A stretch of 64,000 nucleotides of DNA from Massilia phosphatilytica (GTDB lineage: Bacteria > Pseudomonadota > Gammaproteobacteria > Burkholderiales > Burkholderiaceae_D), in contig NZ_PUIP01000001.1 in the NCBI RefSeq assembly GCF_002968015.1, positions 62,001 through 126,000 of the forward strand. Reading direction: 5' to 3'. Position 1 is the first letter of the stretch. Each line of letters begins with the position of its first letter. Of the stretch, positions 8,995 to 20,254 are shown piece after piece. The notes beneath the pieces were generated by a model, which saw only the letters and a program-made list of their open reading frames with translations, did not search any database and was not told the origin of the DNA. The position numbers and the translations under genes are program-made.

Positions 8995-10395
8995 ATGCTT
9001 GTTTCTCTGATCAAACGGATCGGCGCCCGGCTGGCGCCGACCGGTCGTCACGCCGGCACGCGCAAGGCCGGCGTGCCTCTTTTTTCCCTCAATGATCCGC
9101 GCTGGGGCCACGACCCCAAGTCGAACGAGGGCCGCCGTCCGAACAATAACAACAAGAACGACAACGACGGTCCGCCCGACCTCGACCAGCTGTGGCGCGA
9201 TTTCAACCAGCGTCTCAACCGCCTGTTCGGCGGCAAGCGCGGCGGCGACGGCGGCCCGTTCCGTCCGGACGCGCGCGGCATCGGCCTGACGGCCACCGTC
9301 GTCGGCGCCATCGGCCTCCTGATCTGGCTCGCCAGCGGCGCGTTCATCGTGCAGGAAGGGCAGGTCGGCATCGTGACGACGTTCGGCCGCCTGTCGCACG
9401 TGACGGGCGCCGGTTTCAACTGGCGCTGGCCGGCGCCGTTCCAGTCGCACGAGACCGTCAACACGGCGCAGGTGCAGACGGCCGAGATCGGCTACCGCGC
9501 CAACGTGCGCAACAAGCAGCTGAGCGAAGCCCTGATGCTGACGGGCGACGAGAACATCGTCGACCTCCAGTTCTCCGTGCAGTACAAGATCAAGGACCCG
9601 GTCGCCTGGGTGTTCAACAACCGCGACCAGGTCGAGACCATTCGTGACTCGGCCGAGACCGTCGTGCGCGAACTCGTCGGCCAGAACAAGATGGATACCG
9701 TCCTGTACACGGGCCGCGACAAGCTGGCGGCGGAGGCGCGCGAAGCGATCCAGCGCCTCGCCGACCGCTACCGGATGGGGGCGGAGATCGTCGGCGTGAC
9801 GATGCAATCCGTGCAGCCGCCCGGCCAGGTCGCCGCCGCGTTCGAGGACGCCGGCAAGGCGCAGGAAGAGCGGGCGCGCGCGCGCAGCGAAGCGCAGGCG
9901 TTTGCCGACGAGGTCATCCCGCAGGCGAAGGGCAAGGCCGCCCGCCTGCTGCAGGATGCGGAAGCGTACCGCGCCAGCGTCGTGAGTGTCGCGACCGGCA
10001 ATGCCGCGCGCTTCGACAAGATCGTGGCCGAGTATGCGAAGGCCCCGGCCGTCACCCGCGACCGCATGTATATCGAGACGATGCAGCAAATCCTTTCCAG
10101 CACCAGCAAGGTCATGATCGACACCAAGACGGGTACGAACCAGATCTACCTGCCGCTCGACCGCCTGCTGGCCCAGTCGACGGCCAATGAAGCGGCGCGC
10201 GGCGCCAATTCCGGTCCGGTGATGGGGCAGGCGCCGAACCCGGCCCAGCCGGCGCAGCAGCAAGCCCAGCCGCAGCCGCAAGCGCAGCCGCAGCAATCGA
10301 CCGCCCAGCCGCAGCCGGAAGCAGCGGCCGGCGAATCGAACCGCACGCGCGACCTGCGCAGCCGCGACACGGGCCGCGAACGGGAGAGCCGCTGA
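8995..10395 (+). CDS. hflK: FtsH-associated membrane protease modulator HflK
   Basis: HflK and HflC form a large SPFH-domain complex that surrounds and regulates the FtsH protease. The conserved N-terminal 'FSLNDPRWG' and the membrane segment encoded at about 9283-9350 (GLIWLASGAF region) are present, followed by an SPFH/Band-7 domain. The C-terminal tail is rich in Gln, Pro and Ala (10230-10330). The start is uncertain: the ATG at 8995 gives 466 residues, while an in-frame GTG at 9073 would give the usual short family N terminus. A strong hairpin with a T-run (9049-9085) lies between the two candidates, with the GTG inside its right arm. Confidence 0.93.
   Translation: MLVSLIKRIGARLAPTGRHAGTRKAGVPLFSLNDPRWGHDPKSNEGRRPNNNNKNDNDGPPDLDQLWRDFNQRLNRLFGGKRGGDGGPFRPDARGIGLTATVVGAIGLLIWLASGAFIVQEGQVGIVTTFGRLSHVTGAGFNWRWPAPFQSHETVNTAQVQTAEIGYRANVRNKQLSEALMLTGDENIVDLQFSVQYKIKDPVAWVFNNRDQVETIRDSAETVVRELVGQNKMDTVLYTGRDKLAAEAREAIQRLADRYRMGAEIVGVTMQSVQPPGQVAAAFEDAGKAQEERARARSEAQAFADEVIPQAKGKAARLLQDAEAYRASVVSVATGNAARFDKIVAEYAKAPAVTRDRMYIETMQQILSSTSKVMIDTKTGTNQIYLPLDRLLAQSTANEAARGANSGPVMGQAPNPAQPAQQQAQPQPQAQPQQSTAQPQPEAAAGESNRTRDLRSRDTGRERESR
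9049..9085 (+). terminator. Intrinsic-terminator-like hairpin at the hflX/hflK junction
   Basis: CACGCCGGC (9049-9057) pairs perfectly with GCCGGCGTG (9067-9075) across a 9-nt loop, followed by CCTC and six T (9080-9085). A second, smaller GC hairpin precedes it (CGGCGCC 9021-9027 with GGCGCCG 9033-9039). The right arm contains the alternative GTG start of hflK. It may attenuate read-through from hfq-hflX into hflK-hflC, or control translation start. Function is inferred from shape only. Confidence 0.55.
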
Positions 10396-11273
10396 TGAGC
10401 CGCCTGTTGATCAGCCTGATCGGCGCCGCGATCGCGGTGGCGCTCGTGTCATCGTCCGTGTTCGTCGTCGACCAGCACCGTTACGCCGTCGTGTACGCGC
10501 TCGGCGAACTGCGCGAGGTCATCCAGGAGCCGGGCCTGAACGTCAAGGCGCCGCCGCCGTTCCAGAACGTCGTCTATCTCGACAAGCGCCTGCAGACGCT
10601 CGACACGCCGGACGGCGAGCGCTTCCTGACGGCGGAAAAGAAGGGCTTGCTCGTCGATGCATTCGTGAAATGGCGCATCGTGAATCCGCGCCAGTACGTG
10701 ATCGCCATCGGCAGCAACGCCGACCGCGGCGGCGAGCGCCTGAACCAGCTCGTGCGCAATGCGCTCACGGCCGAGATCGGCAAACGCAACCTGGCCGACG
10801 TGCTCACGGGCGGCAAGCGCAACGACGTCGCCAATGCCGTCCGTGCCGACCTTGCCGGCGGCGCGAAGGATCTCGGCGTGGAAGTCGTCGACGTGCACCT
10901 GAAGCGCATCGACTTCGTCGACCAGGTCAACAATGCCGTGTACGAACGCATGAAGGCCGACCGCGTACGCGCGGCGAACGAATTGCGCGCGACGGGCGTG
11001 GCCGAGGCGGAAACGATCCGCGCCGACGCCGAGCGCCAGCGCACCGTGATCCTCGCGGACGCCCAGCGCGATGCCGAGACGATCAAGGGAGAAGGCGATG
11101 CGCAGGCGTCGCAGATCTATGCCCAGTCGTTCGGCAAGAATCCGGAGTTCTACCGGTTCTATCGCTCGATGGAGGCCTACAAGGCCACGTTCAAGGGGCG
11201 CAACGACGTGATCGTGCTGGATTCCAGTTCGGAGTTCCTCAAGTATTTCAGGGGCCCCGGCGCGGGTAAGTGA
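10395..11273 (+). CDS. hflC: FtsH-associated membrane protease modulator HflC
   Basis: 292 residues with an N-terminal membrane anchor (about 3-24, LLISLIGAAIAVALVSSSVF) and an SPFH domain: 'VVDQHRYAVVYALGEL', 'KRLQTLDTPDGERFLT' and 'VEVVDVHLKRIDFVDQ'. Its ATG overlaps the hflK stop (TGATG), so the two partners are translationally coupled. Ends with the typical 'NPEFYRFYRSMEAYK' region. Confidence 0.95.
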   Translation: MSRLLISLIGAAIAVALVSSSVFVVDQHRYAVVYALGELREVIQEPGLNVKAPPPFQNVVYLDKRLQTLDTPDGERFLTAEKKGLLVDAFVKWRIVNPRQYVIAIGSNADRGGERLNQLVRNALTAEIGKRNLADVLTGGKRNDVANAVRADLAGGAKDLGVEVVDVHLKRIDFVDQVNNAVYERMKADRVRAANELRATGVAEAETIRADAERQRTVILADAQRDAETIKGEGDAQASQIYAQSFGKNPEFYRFYRSMEAYKATFKGRNDVIVLDSSSEFLKYFRGPGAGK

Positions 11274-11435
11274 GCGCGCCAATCGTGGAGTATCGGCAAC
11301 GTTGGCATTCGTTTCATCGCCAACCGCCCCGCGTTTTCGGTTAAAATCGTCGATTCGGCGGAATGGACGCGTGCAAAGCCGCGTTCATGCTGCCCGAATG
11401 TTGTCCGACTTTTAATAACCCGACCCGCTTTGCCC

Positions 11436-13903
<2,468 letters not shown>

Positions 13904-13914
13904 TATCGCAACAA

Positions 13915-13945
13915 GTCCCCGCCGCGCCATCCATGGGGCGGGGAC
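13915..13945. other. Hairpin between purA and the phosphoribosyltransferase gene
   Basis: GTCCCCGCC (13915-13923) pairs with GGCGGGGAC (13937-13945), a perfect 9-bp stem with a 13-nt loop. No T-run follows, so it is not a classical terminator; it could be a processing or stability element. A short imperfect direct repeat (AGCCAYAAGCAAAA, twice between 13949 and 13978) follows it. Confidence 0.4.
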
Positions 13946-13994
13946 GTCAGCCACAAGCAAAAGTTAGCCATAAGCAAAAACTAGGATAATCCAA

Positions 13995-14537
13995 ATGACG
14001 ACGCCTCCATCGACCGACAAGGACCTGTGGGTCTCCTGGGATGAATACAACCGCCTGATCGAGCGCCTGGCGCTCAAGGTGTACGAATCGAACTGGAAGT
14101 TCGACATGGTGCTGTGCCTCGCGCGCGGCGGCGTGCGCCCGGGCGACGCGATCTCGCGCATCTTCGACGTGCCGCTGGCGATCCTGTCGACCAGCTCGTA
14201 CCGCGAAGAAGCGGGCACGAAGCAGGGCGACCTGGACATCGCCAAGTACATGACGATGACCAAGGGCCCGCTGGCCGGCCGCATCCTGCTGGTCGACGAC
14301 TTGGCCGATTCGGGCGTCACCCTGCTGCGCGTGCGCGAGCACCTGCAGGAGAACTACCAGGACGTGACGGAAGTGCGTTCGGCCGTCATCTGGGTCAAGG
14401 GCACGTCGTCGATCAAGCCGGATTACCACCTGGTCGACCTGCCGCACAATCCGTGGATCCACCAGCCGTTCGAGGACTACGACGGCCTGCGTCCGCACCA
14501 ACTGCATTCCTGGCTGAAGAAGTTCGAGCAGAACTGA
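13995..14537 (+). CDS. Phosphoribosyltransferase (purine salvage type)
   Basis: 180 residues of the type I PRTase fold. The PRPP-binding motif is 'ILLVDDLADSGVTL' (about residues 97-110), and a flexible-loop region 'SSYREEAGTKQGDLD' precedes it. 'LARGGVRPGDAISRIF' resembles Gpt/xanthine-guanine-type enzymes. It follows purA, which fits purine salvage, but the exact base (guanine, hypoxanthine or xanthine) cannot be read from sequence. Ends just before a strong terminator. Confidence 0.85.
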   Translation: MTTPPSTDKDLWVSWDEYNRLIERLALKVYESNWKFDMVLCLARGGVRPGDAISRIFDVPLAILSTSSYREEAGTKQGDLDIAKYMTMTKGPLAGRILLVDDLADSGVTLLRVREHLQENYQDVTEVRSAVIWVKGTSSIKPDYHLVDLPHNPWIHQPFEDYDGLRPHQLHSWLKKFEQN

Positions 14538-14553
14538 TCCAGCAACGGATACG

Positions 14554-14585
14554 AAAAAGGGCGACACCACGGTGCCGCCCTTTTT
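14554..14585 (+). terminator. Intrinsic terminator after the purA-phosphoribosyltransferase unit
   Basis: AAAAAGGGCG-ACACCACGGTG-CCGCCCTTTTT: the GGGCG..CACC arm pairs with GGTG..CGCCC, followed by five T. The A-run on the left makes it potentially bidirectional. It marks the end of the long housekeeping block. Confidence 0.85.
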
Positions 14586-14625
14586 CATTTGATCGGTTAA
14601 GATCATACCTGCCAGAACAATAACA

Positions 14626-15228
14626 ATGCCCATGACCCAGAGCTTCTTCCAGACCTTCATCCTCCTGCTGCTGGTCACCGACCCCTTCGGCAACGTTCCC
14701 CTGTTCGTGACGGCGCTGAAGGACGTGGCCCCGGCCCGCCGCCCGCGCATCGTCGTGCGCGAATGCGCCATCGCCTTTCTCCTGCTGCTGCTGTTCATGT
14801 TCTTCGGCCGCCACTTCCTCGCGGCGCTGCAGCTGACCGACATCTCGCTGCGCATCGGCGGCAGCGTCATTTTGCTGATCATCGCCATCCGCATGATCTT
14901 CCCGCATCCCGACGGCGTGCTCGGTCGCAGCGAGGGCGGCGAGCCGTTCATCGTGCCGCTCGCGATTCCCGCGCTGGCCGGGCCGTCGGCGCTGGCGACC
15001 GTGCTGCTGTTCGCGTCGCAATCGGTGGAAGAGGTGATGGTGCACGTGGCCGCGCTGGCGGCCGTCGCCGTGATCTGGCTCGCCGTCTTCCTCGGCGCCG
15101 AGCGCCTGCAGAAGGTGCTCGGCACCCAGGTCATGACGGCGTTCGAACGCCTGATGGGCCTGATCCTGACGGCGATGTCGATCGAGATGCTGCTGGGCGG
15201 CGTGCGCGCCTTCGTCAAGACTTTATAA
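14626..15228 (+). CDS. MarC/NAAT-family integral membrane protein
   Basis: 200 residues, six predicted membrane helices, starting 'MTQSFFQTFILLLLVTDPFGNVPLF', the family hallmark (DPFGNxP). Further MarC-type features are 'RIGGSVILLIIAIRMIFP' and 'PLAIPALAGPSALATVLL'. MarC proteins are inner-membrane proteins of uncertain function (some were proposed as neutral amino-acid transporters). Start at 14626; an ATG at 14632 is the alternative. Confidence 0.88.
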   Translation: MPMTQSFFQTFILLLLVTDPFGNVPLFVTALKDVAPARRPRIVVRECAIAFLLLLLFMFFGRHFLAALQLTDISLRIGGSVILLIIAIRMIFPHPDGVLGRSEGGEPFIVPLAIPALAGPSALATVLLFASQSVEEVMVHVAALAAVAVIWLAVFLGAERLQKVLGTQVMTAFERLMGLILTAMSIEMLLGGVRAFVKTL

Positions 15229-15243
15229 CCACAAGGATTCCAC

Positions 15244-15699
15244 ATGACCCCGATCATCCGCGCCGGTTTCCTCGGCCTCGCACTCGCGCTGTCCCTGGCC
15301 GCCTGCAAGCGCAGGGAGGAAGCGCCGCCTGCCGCACCGCTGAAGGCCGACACGTCCGCCATCAACTTCCAGAAGATCGACACCGCGGTCGGCACGGGCA
15401 CCGAAGCGAAGGCCGGCTCCCACGTCACCGTGAACTACACGGGCTGGCTGTACCTGCCGGACGCGCCCGACCACCACGGCGAGAAGTTCGACAGCTCCAT
15501 CGGCCGCAAGCCGTTCACGTTCCGCCTCGGTAGCGGCATGGTGATCCCGGGCTGGGACCAGGGCGTCGAGGGCATGAAGGTGGGTGGCAAACGGACGCTC
15601 GTCATCCCCGCCGCGCTGGGCTATGGCGCGGAAGGCGCGGGCCCGATTCCGGCGAACGCCAACCTGATCTTCGACGTCGAGCTGCTCGACGTGCAGTAA
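15244..15699 (+). CDS. FKBP-type peptidyl-prolyl isomerase, lipoprotein
   Basis: 151 residues. An N-terminal signal ends in a lipobox, LSLAAC (Cys20), predicting a lipid-anchored periplasmic protein. The FKBP fold follows: 'GSHVTVNYTGWLY', 'FDSSIGRKPFTFRLGSGMVIPGWDQGVEGMKVGG' in pieces, 'PAALGYGAEGAGPIPANANL' and 'FDVELLDV'. It isomerises Xaa-Pro bonds during folding of exported proteins. The lipid anchor on a single-domain FKBP is the notable feature. Confidence 0.92.
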   Translation: MTPIIRAGFLGLALALSLAACKRREEAPPAAPLKADTSAINFQKIDTAVGTGTEAKAGSHVTVNYTGWLYLPDAPDHHGEKFDSSIGRKPFTFRLGSGMVIPGWDQGVEGMKVGGKRTLVIPAALGYGAEGAGPIPANANLIFDVELLDVQ

Positions 15700-15703
15700 A
15701 ACC

Positions 15704-16513
15704 GTGAAGGCCTGGATGCACCACCCGCAGGGCGAGCTGGCCGAGGCCCTGCACGGCATCGGTTTCTATTCGACCGTGGACGAGCCGTGGCCGCCGGCGC
15801 AGCCGCAACTGAACCGGTTCCCGGCGATGGTGTACTGCAGCCTGAACTTCTTCACGGAGGGCGCCGCCGCGCTGCCCGGCGACGACGGCGAATTGCGCGC
15901 CATGTCCGACCTGATCGTGTCCGGGCCGCGCACGCGGCCCATCGCGTCGCTCACGCTGGCGCCGCTGCGCACGGTGGGCATCGTGCTGTATCCCGATGCC
16001 TTCGCGTTGCTGACGGGGCTCGCGCCGGCGGCGCTCCAGGACCGCAACGACCCCGCCGAGGGCCTGCTCGATGCGAGCTGGGCGGACTGGCCGCAGGCGC
16101 TGCGCGCGTGCGCCGACGAAGCCGCACAAGCGGCGTGGATCGATGCGCGGCTGAGTGAACGCTGGCGCGCCGTGCGCGGCCGCTGGGATGCGGAGCTCGG
16201 CGCGAGCCTGCGCAGCATCGCCGCCAGCGCGCCCGAGCTGGGCGTCGGCGAGCGCCAGACGCAGCGACAATACCGGGCCCACGTCGGCCTGAGCCCGGCG
16301 CAGGCGCGCCGCCTGCAGCGCATGAACGCGGCCGTGTATGCGTTGCGCGACCCGAATGCTCCCGCGCGCTCGCTCGCGGACCTGGCCGCGGAACTGGGCT
16401 ATGCCGACCAGGCCCACATGGCGCGCGAACTGCGCGAGCTCGCCTTCCTGCCGCCGTCGCGGCTGGAAGCGCACATCGATACCGATCCCGAGTACTGGCC
16501 GTATCGGCTGTGA
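15704..16513 (+). CDS. AraC-like transcription regulator
   Basis: 269 residues. The C terminus carries an AraC-type DNA-binding half: 'RQYRAHVGLSPAQARRLQRM' then 'SLADLAAELGYADQAHMARELRELAFLPPSRL', the second helix-turn-helix with the typical 'GYADQAH' signature. The N-terminal part resembles the sensor domain of the DUF6597 AraC subgroup ('SGPRTRPIASLTLAPLRTVGIVLYP'). The start is probably GTG 15704, 4 bp after the FKBP stop; ATG 15716 is an alternative. Its ligand and targets are unknown. Confidence 0.82.
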   Translation: MKAWMHHPQGELAEALHGIGFYSTVDEPWPPAQPQLNRFPAMVYCSLNFFTEGAAALPGDDGELRAMSDLIVSGPRTRPIASLTLAPLRTVGIVLYPDAFALLTGLAPAALQDRNDPAEGLLDASWADWPQALRACADEAAQAAWIDARLSERWRAVRGRWDAELGASLRSIAASAPELGVGERQTQRQYRAHVGLSPAQARRLQRMNAAVYALRDPNAPARSLADLAAELGYADQAHMARELRELAFLPPSRLEAHIDTDPEYWPYRL

Positions 16514-16593
16514 TTCGGCCGTGATGTCGGGTTTATACAAGCCGGGCTGACGTCCGCTGGCGACAATCGTGCCTTTCCGAACGAGGCACGACC

Positions 16594-17817
16594 ATGAAGA
16601 TCACCTTTCTCACCTACGGCACCGAAGGCGATACCCGGCCGCTGCTGGCCCTGGCGCGCGAAGTCGTCAACCGGGGCCACGAGGCGCACGTGCTGGCCGA
16701 CGTGGCAGGCGCGCCGCGCGCGCACGCCCTCGGCATTCCCTTCACGGCGCTGGCCGGCGACATGCGCGGCGCGTTTCAACCCGGCGGCGCGTTCGGCGCG
16801 CTGCTGAAGGATGGCGCCAGCATGTCGCGGCTCATGCGCGCCTGCGCGACGCTCGCGCGCGACAACACGCTGCCGTGGATGGAAGCGGCCTGCGCGGCCG
16901 CGCGCGGCAGCGACTTGCTCGTGTATTCGGGACTGGCGGGCTTCGTCGGCCTGGCGGTGGCGGAGGGGCTCGGCATCCCGTGCATCGGCGCCGCGATGTG
17001 GCCGATGACGCCCACGCGCGAATTCGCGCCGGCGTTCCTGAACACGTACCGCCTGCCTGGCTGGGCCAATATGCTGGCCCACCGCGCGTTCGAACGCATG
17101 GCCTGGTCGATGTTCGGCCCGGCACTGAACCGCGCCCGCGCGCAGGTGTTCGGCGCGCCGCCGCGCAAGCAACCCTGGCGCGACATGCCGCTGCTCGTCG
17201 GCTGCTCGCCGACCTTGCTGGCGCGTCCGGCCGACTGGCCGCCGAAGGTCGCGGTCACGGGTGTCTGGCAGTTGCCGGCGGAGCAGGGCTGGACACCGCC
17301 GCAGGCCTTGGTGGACTTCCTGGAAGCGGGTCCGGCGCCCGTCTACATCGGCTTCGGCAGCATGGCGGGCATCGCCCAGGGCACGCTGGTCGACGCGATC
17401 GCGGCCATCGCAGCGGGGCGGCGCGTGCTGTTCCAGCCGGGCTGGAGCGGGATCGATCCGGCGCGCCTGCCGCCCGACGTGTTCGTGCTGGACGACACGC
17501 CGCACGACTGGCTGTTTCCGCGCACGGCGCTCGTCGTGCATCACGGCGGCGCCGGCACGAGTCACGCGGCCGCCCGCGCGGGCGTGCCATCCGTCGTCGT
17601 GCCGTTCGCCGGCGACCAGTTCTTCTGGGCGCGGCGCATGGCGCTGCGCGGCATCGCCACGACCTGCGCGGCGGCCGGGCTCGACAGCGCGTGCCTCGTG
17701 CAGGCCGTGGCCGCCGCATCACGGCCGGCAATGCAGGACGAGGCTCGGCGCGTGGGCCAGGCGATGCGCGCGGAAGACGGCGTGCGGACGGCCGTGGACC
17801 ATTTGTTGGGCGGTTGA
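16594..17817 (+). CDS. UGT/MGT-like glycosyltransferase
   Basis: 407 residues of the GT-B fold. The N-terminal start 'MKITFLTYGTEGDTRPLLALA' and the C-terminal donor-binding signature 'VVHHGGAGTSHAAARAGVPSVVVPFAGDQFFWARRM' (seen in shorter pieces) are typical of the GT1 family that includes sterol and rhamnolipid-type transferases. It probably transfers a nucleotide-sugar moiety to a lipophilic acceptor; the acceptor is not deducible. No neighbouring biosynthetic genes help. Good start at ATG 16594 after GAGGCACGACC. Confidence 0.87.
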   Translation: MKITFLTYGTEGDTRPLLALAREVVNRGHEAHVLADVAGAPRAHALGIPFTALAGDMRGAFQPGGAFGALLKDGASMSRLMRACATLARDNTLPWMEAACAAARGSDLLVYSGLAGFVGLAVAEGLGIPCIGAAMWPMTPTREFAPAFLNTYRLPGWANMLAHRAFERMAWSMFGPALNRARAQVFGAPPRKQPWRDMPLLVGCSPTLLARPADWPPKVAVTGVWQLPAEQGWTPPQALVDFLEAGPAPVYIGFGSMAGIAQGTLVDAIAAIAAGRRVLFQPGWSGIDPARLPPDVFVLDDTPHDWLFPRTALVVHHGGAGTSHAAARAGVPSVVVPFAGDQFFWARRMALRGIATTCAAAGLDSACLVQAVAAASRPAMQDEARRVGQAMRAEDGVRTAVDHLLGG

Positions 17818-17896
17818 AGGGGGCCATCGCCGACTTCCCGGGTATATACTGGACCGGCGTTGCCCGATGTCCAGCCCAGGAGCCCATGGTGCACCC

Positions 17897-20164
17897 ATGA
17901 ACCAGTCGCTTTCACGCCCGACGACGATCAGCTATTACCTGGTCATCCTGTTGTTGCTGGCGACGCCCGTCCTGCTGGTCTGGCAGCACTACGGGATGGT
18001 CCGGACCATCGAGATTTCTCCCGGCCAGCCGCACGGCGCCCGGGTCGCGGACGACCGGCCCGAGCTGCAGGGCAATTCGATCGGCGTGCTGGAGCGCACC
18101 CCCGATGCGCTCGTCATGCGGTGCGCGCTGGGCACGGTCGCGACCTACGGGTTCTGCAAGATGCAATTCCTGCTGGGCCGGCCGGGCAAGGGGACCGACC
18201 TGTCCGGGTTCGACTCGATCGACTTCGACTTGCGCTACACGGGCCGGCCACCGCGCCTCATCAAGCTGCACCTGATGAATTTCGAGCCGGAGTTTTCCTC
18301 GCTGGGCAACTGGAACTCGCAGCGGTTCAACGAAGCGGAAATCGAACTGCCGCAGGATGCCGCCCCGTTCACGATTCCGATCAACGTCCTGCGCACCGCC
18401 GACTGGTGGCGCAGCACGCACAAGGTCCCGCTGTCCAAGAGTTACCCGCGGCTCGACCGCGTGACGGCTGTGGAATTGTCGACGGGCGCCGTCCCGCAGG
18501 GGCAGACGATCACCCTCGAGGTGCGGTCCATCCGCTTCCGCGGCAAGTGGATCTCGCAGACGACGCTGCTGATGGGCCTCGTGTTCGCATGGATCGCCTG
18601 CGGCGTCCTCGGCCTGTCGCTGGGCCTGCTGCATTTCCGGGACAGCCTGTCCGCCACGAAGTCGCGTCTGGAACACCTGGCCGCCGTCGACCGCGAACGC
18701 AAGGCGGCCGAGGCGGCGCGCGAGGCGGCGCTGGCGGAGGCGGTGAGCCTCGCGCGCCAGCGCAGCAATTTTCTGGCGCAGATGAGCCACGAATTGCGCA
18801 CCCCGCTCAACGCCATCATCGGCTACGCGCAGTTGCTCAAGCGCGACCGGCACCTGCTGAACGACCGCCAGGCCGCCAGCCTGGCCACCATCCACGAGAG
18901 CGGGCAGCACCTGCTCACGCTCATCAACGACATCCTGGACCTGGCGCGCGTCGAGGCCGGCAAGATGGTGCTGTATCCGGCGGCCGTCCATCTCGACGCC
19001 TTCCTGCAGGTGGTGGTCGACATCATGCGCGTGAAGGCCGAAGAGAAGGGGCTGATGTTCGAGTACGCGCTCGCGCCCGACCTGCCGGCCGCGGTGACGG
19101 TCGACGAGACGCGCCTGCGCCAGGTGCTGCTCAACCTGCTGGGCAACGCGGTGAAATTCACGGATCGCGGGACGGTCTCGCTGCGGGTATCGCGCGCGCC
19201 TTCCGCCACCGGCGACGAGGCCACCGTGCGGCTGCGCTTTGAAGTGGCGGACTCCGGCATCGGCATGAGCGCGCAACAGCTCTCGCGTTTGTTCCAGCCG
19301 TTCGAACAGGTGGCCGACATGCCGCGCCGAGCCGGCGGCACGGGCCTGGGCCTCGCCATCAGCCAGCAACTGGTGCGCCTCATGGGCGGCAACATCGACG
19401 TCGCCAGCGAGCCGGGCAAGGGCAGCGCGTTCTGGTTCGAACTCGCCGCACCGGTCGCCACCGGCAGCCCGGCCAACGTGCCGTCGCAGCGCACGATCAT
19501 CGGCTATGAAGGCGAGCGCAAACGTGTGCTGATCGTCGACGACGTGCCGCAGAACCGCGCGATGCTGGTCGACCTGCTGCAGTCGGTGGGCTTCGTCGTG
19601 GCCGCGGCCGAGAACGGCCTGGAGTGCCTCGCGTTGCTCGACAGCTTCAAGCCCGACCTGATCGTGATGGACGTCATGATGCCTGTTCTCGACGGCAACG
19701 AGACGACGCGGCGGATCCGCCAGATGCCGGCCTGGAGCCGGGTCCCCGTGATCGCCGTGACGGCCGGCGCGAGCCCCGAGGACGAAGCGCGGTGCCGGGA
19801 AGCGGGCGCGAATGCCTTCGTCGCCAAGCCGGTCGAACACGATGTCCTGCTGCGCGCCATCGGCACGCAGCTGGCGCTCACTTGGACCACCGGCCGGCGC
19901 GCGCCGGAAGCGCTGGCGCCGGACGAAGAGGAGGCCGCGCTGGCCGTCCCGCCCACCGACGAGATCGAGGTGCTGTGGCAACTGGTGCGGATCGGGAACA
20001 TGCGCAGGATCCGCGAACAGGCCGCGTACCTGCGGACACTCGACCCGGCGTACGCACCGTTTGCCGACCACCTGGATGCGCTGGCGCGAGGCTATCACTC
20101 CAAGGACCTGGCCGCGTTCGTGGCGCGCTACCGGACGGAAGACGCGATGCGGACTGCGTTTTGA
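17897..20164 (+). CDS. Hybrid sensor histidine kinase/response regulator
   Basis: 755 residues. Membrane helices at about 14-34 and 219-243 flank a periplasmic sensor of about 180 residues that I do not recognise. A short coiled coil follows, then HisKA with 'SHELRTPLNAIIGYAQLL' (phospho-His near 298), a HATPase with 'GNAVKF' and 'GTGLGLAIS', and a C-terminal receiver ('VLIVDDVPQNR', phospho-Asp in 'IVMDVMMP' near 592). The last 75 residues are helical and unassigned. I chose ATG 17897; an in-frame ATG at 17867 is possible. No dedicated response regulator lies beside it. Confidence 0.9.
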   Translation: MNQSLSRPTTISYYLVILLLLATPVLLVWQHYGMVRTIEISPGQPHGARVADDRPELQGNSIGVLERTPDALVMRCALGTVATYGFCKMQFLLGRPGKGTDLSGFDSIDFDLRYTGRPPRLIKLHLMNFEPEFSSLGNWNSQRFNEAEIELPQDAAPFTIPINVLRTADWWRSTHKVPLSKSYPRLDRVTAVELSTGAVPQGQTITLEVRSIRFRGKWISQTTLLMGLVFAWIACGVLGLSLGLLHFRDSLSATKSRLEHLAAVDRERKAAEAAREAALAEAVSLARQRSNFLAQMSHELRTPLNAIIGYAQLLKRDRHLLNDRQAASLATIHESGQHLLTLINDILDLARVEAGKMVLYPAAVHLDAFLQVVVDIMRVKAEEKGLMFEYALAPDLPAAVTVDETRLRQVLLNLLGNAVKFTDRGTVSLRVSRAPSATGDEATVRLRFEVADSGIGMSAQQLSRLFQPFEQVADMPRRAGGTGLGLAISQQLVRLMGGNIDVASEPGKGSAFWFELAAPVATGSPANVPSQRTIIGYEGERKRVLIVDDVPQNRAMLVDLLQSVGFVVAAAENGLECLALLDSFKPDLIVMDVMMPVLDGNETTRRIRQMPAWSRVPVIAVTAGASPEDEARCREAGANAFVAKPVEHDVLLRAIGTQLALTWTTGRRAPEALAPDEEEAALAVPPTDEIEVLWQLVRIGNMRRIREQAAYLRTLDPAYAPFADHLDALARGYHSKDLAAFVARYRTEDAMRTAF

Positions 20165-20181
20165 TGGCAAACAAATAAATG

Positions 20182-20222
20182 TGTGTCGAAAAAATTTACA
20201 TCAACACAACAAACTCGACACA
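20182..20222. other. Inverted repeat upstream of the PEP-CTERM relic
   Basis: TGTGTCGA (20182-20189) and TCGACACA (20215-20222) are perfect inverse complements, separated by 25 nt of AT-rich sequence. It sits about 50 nt before the PEP-CTERM relic and could be a surviving operator or a hairpin. Speculative. Confidence 0.35.
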
Positions 20223-20254
20223 AAAAATCCAGTAAAAATGGTGCAGGCTTCACG

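Noticed and set aside
7636..10296. Long minus-strand frame opposite hflX and hflK
   Set aside because: Same effect of GC skew at third codon positions; the plus-strand genes are certain.
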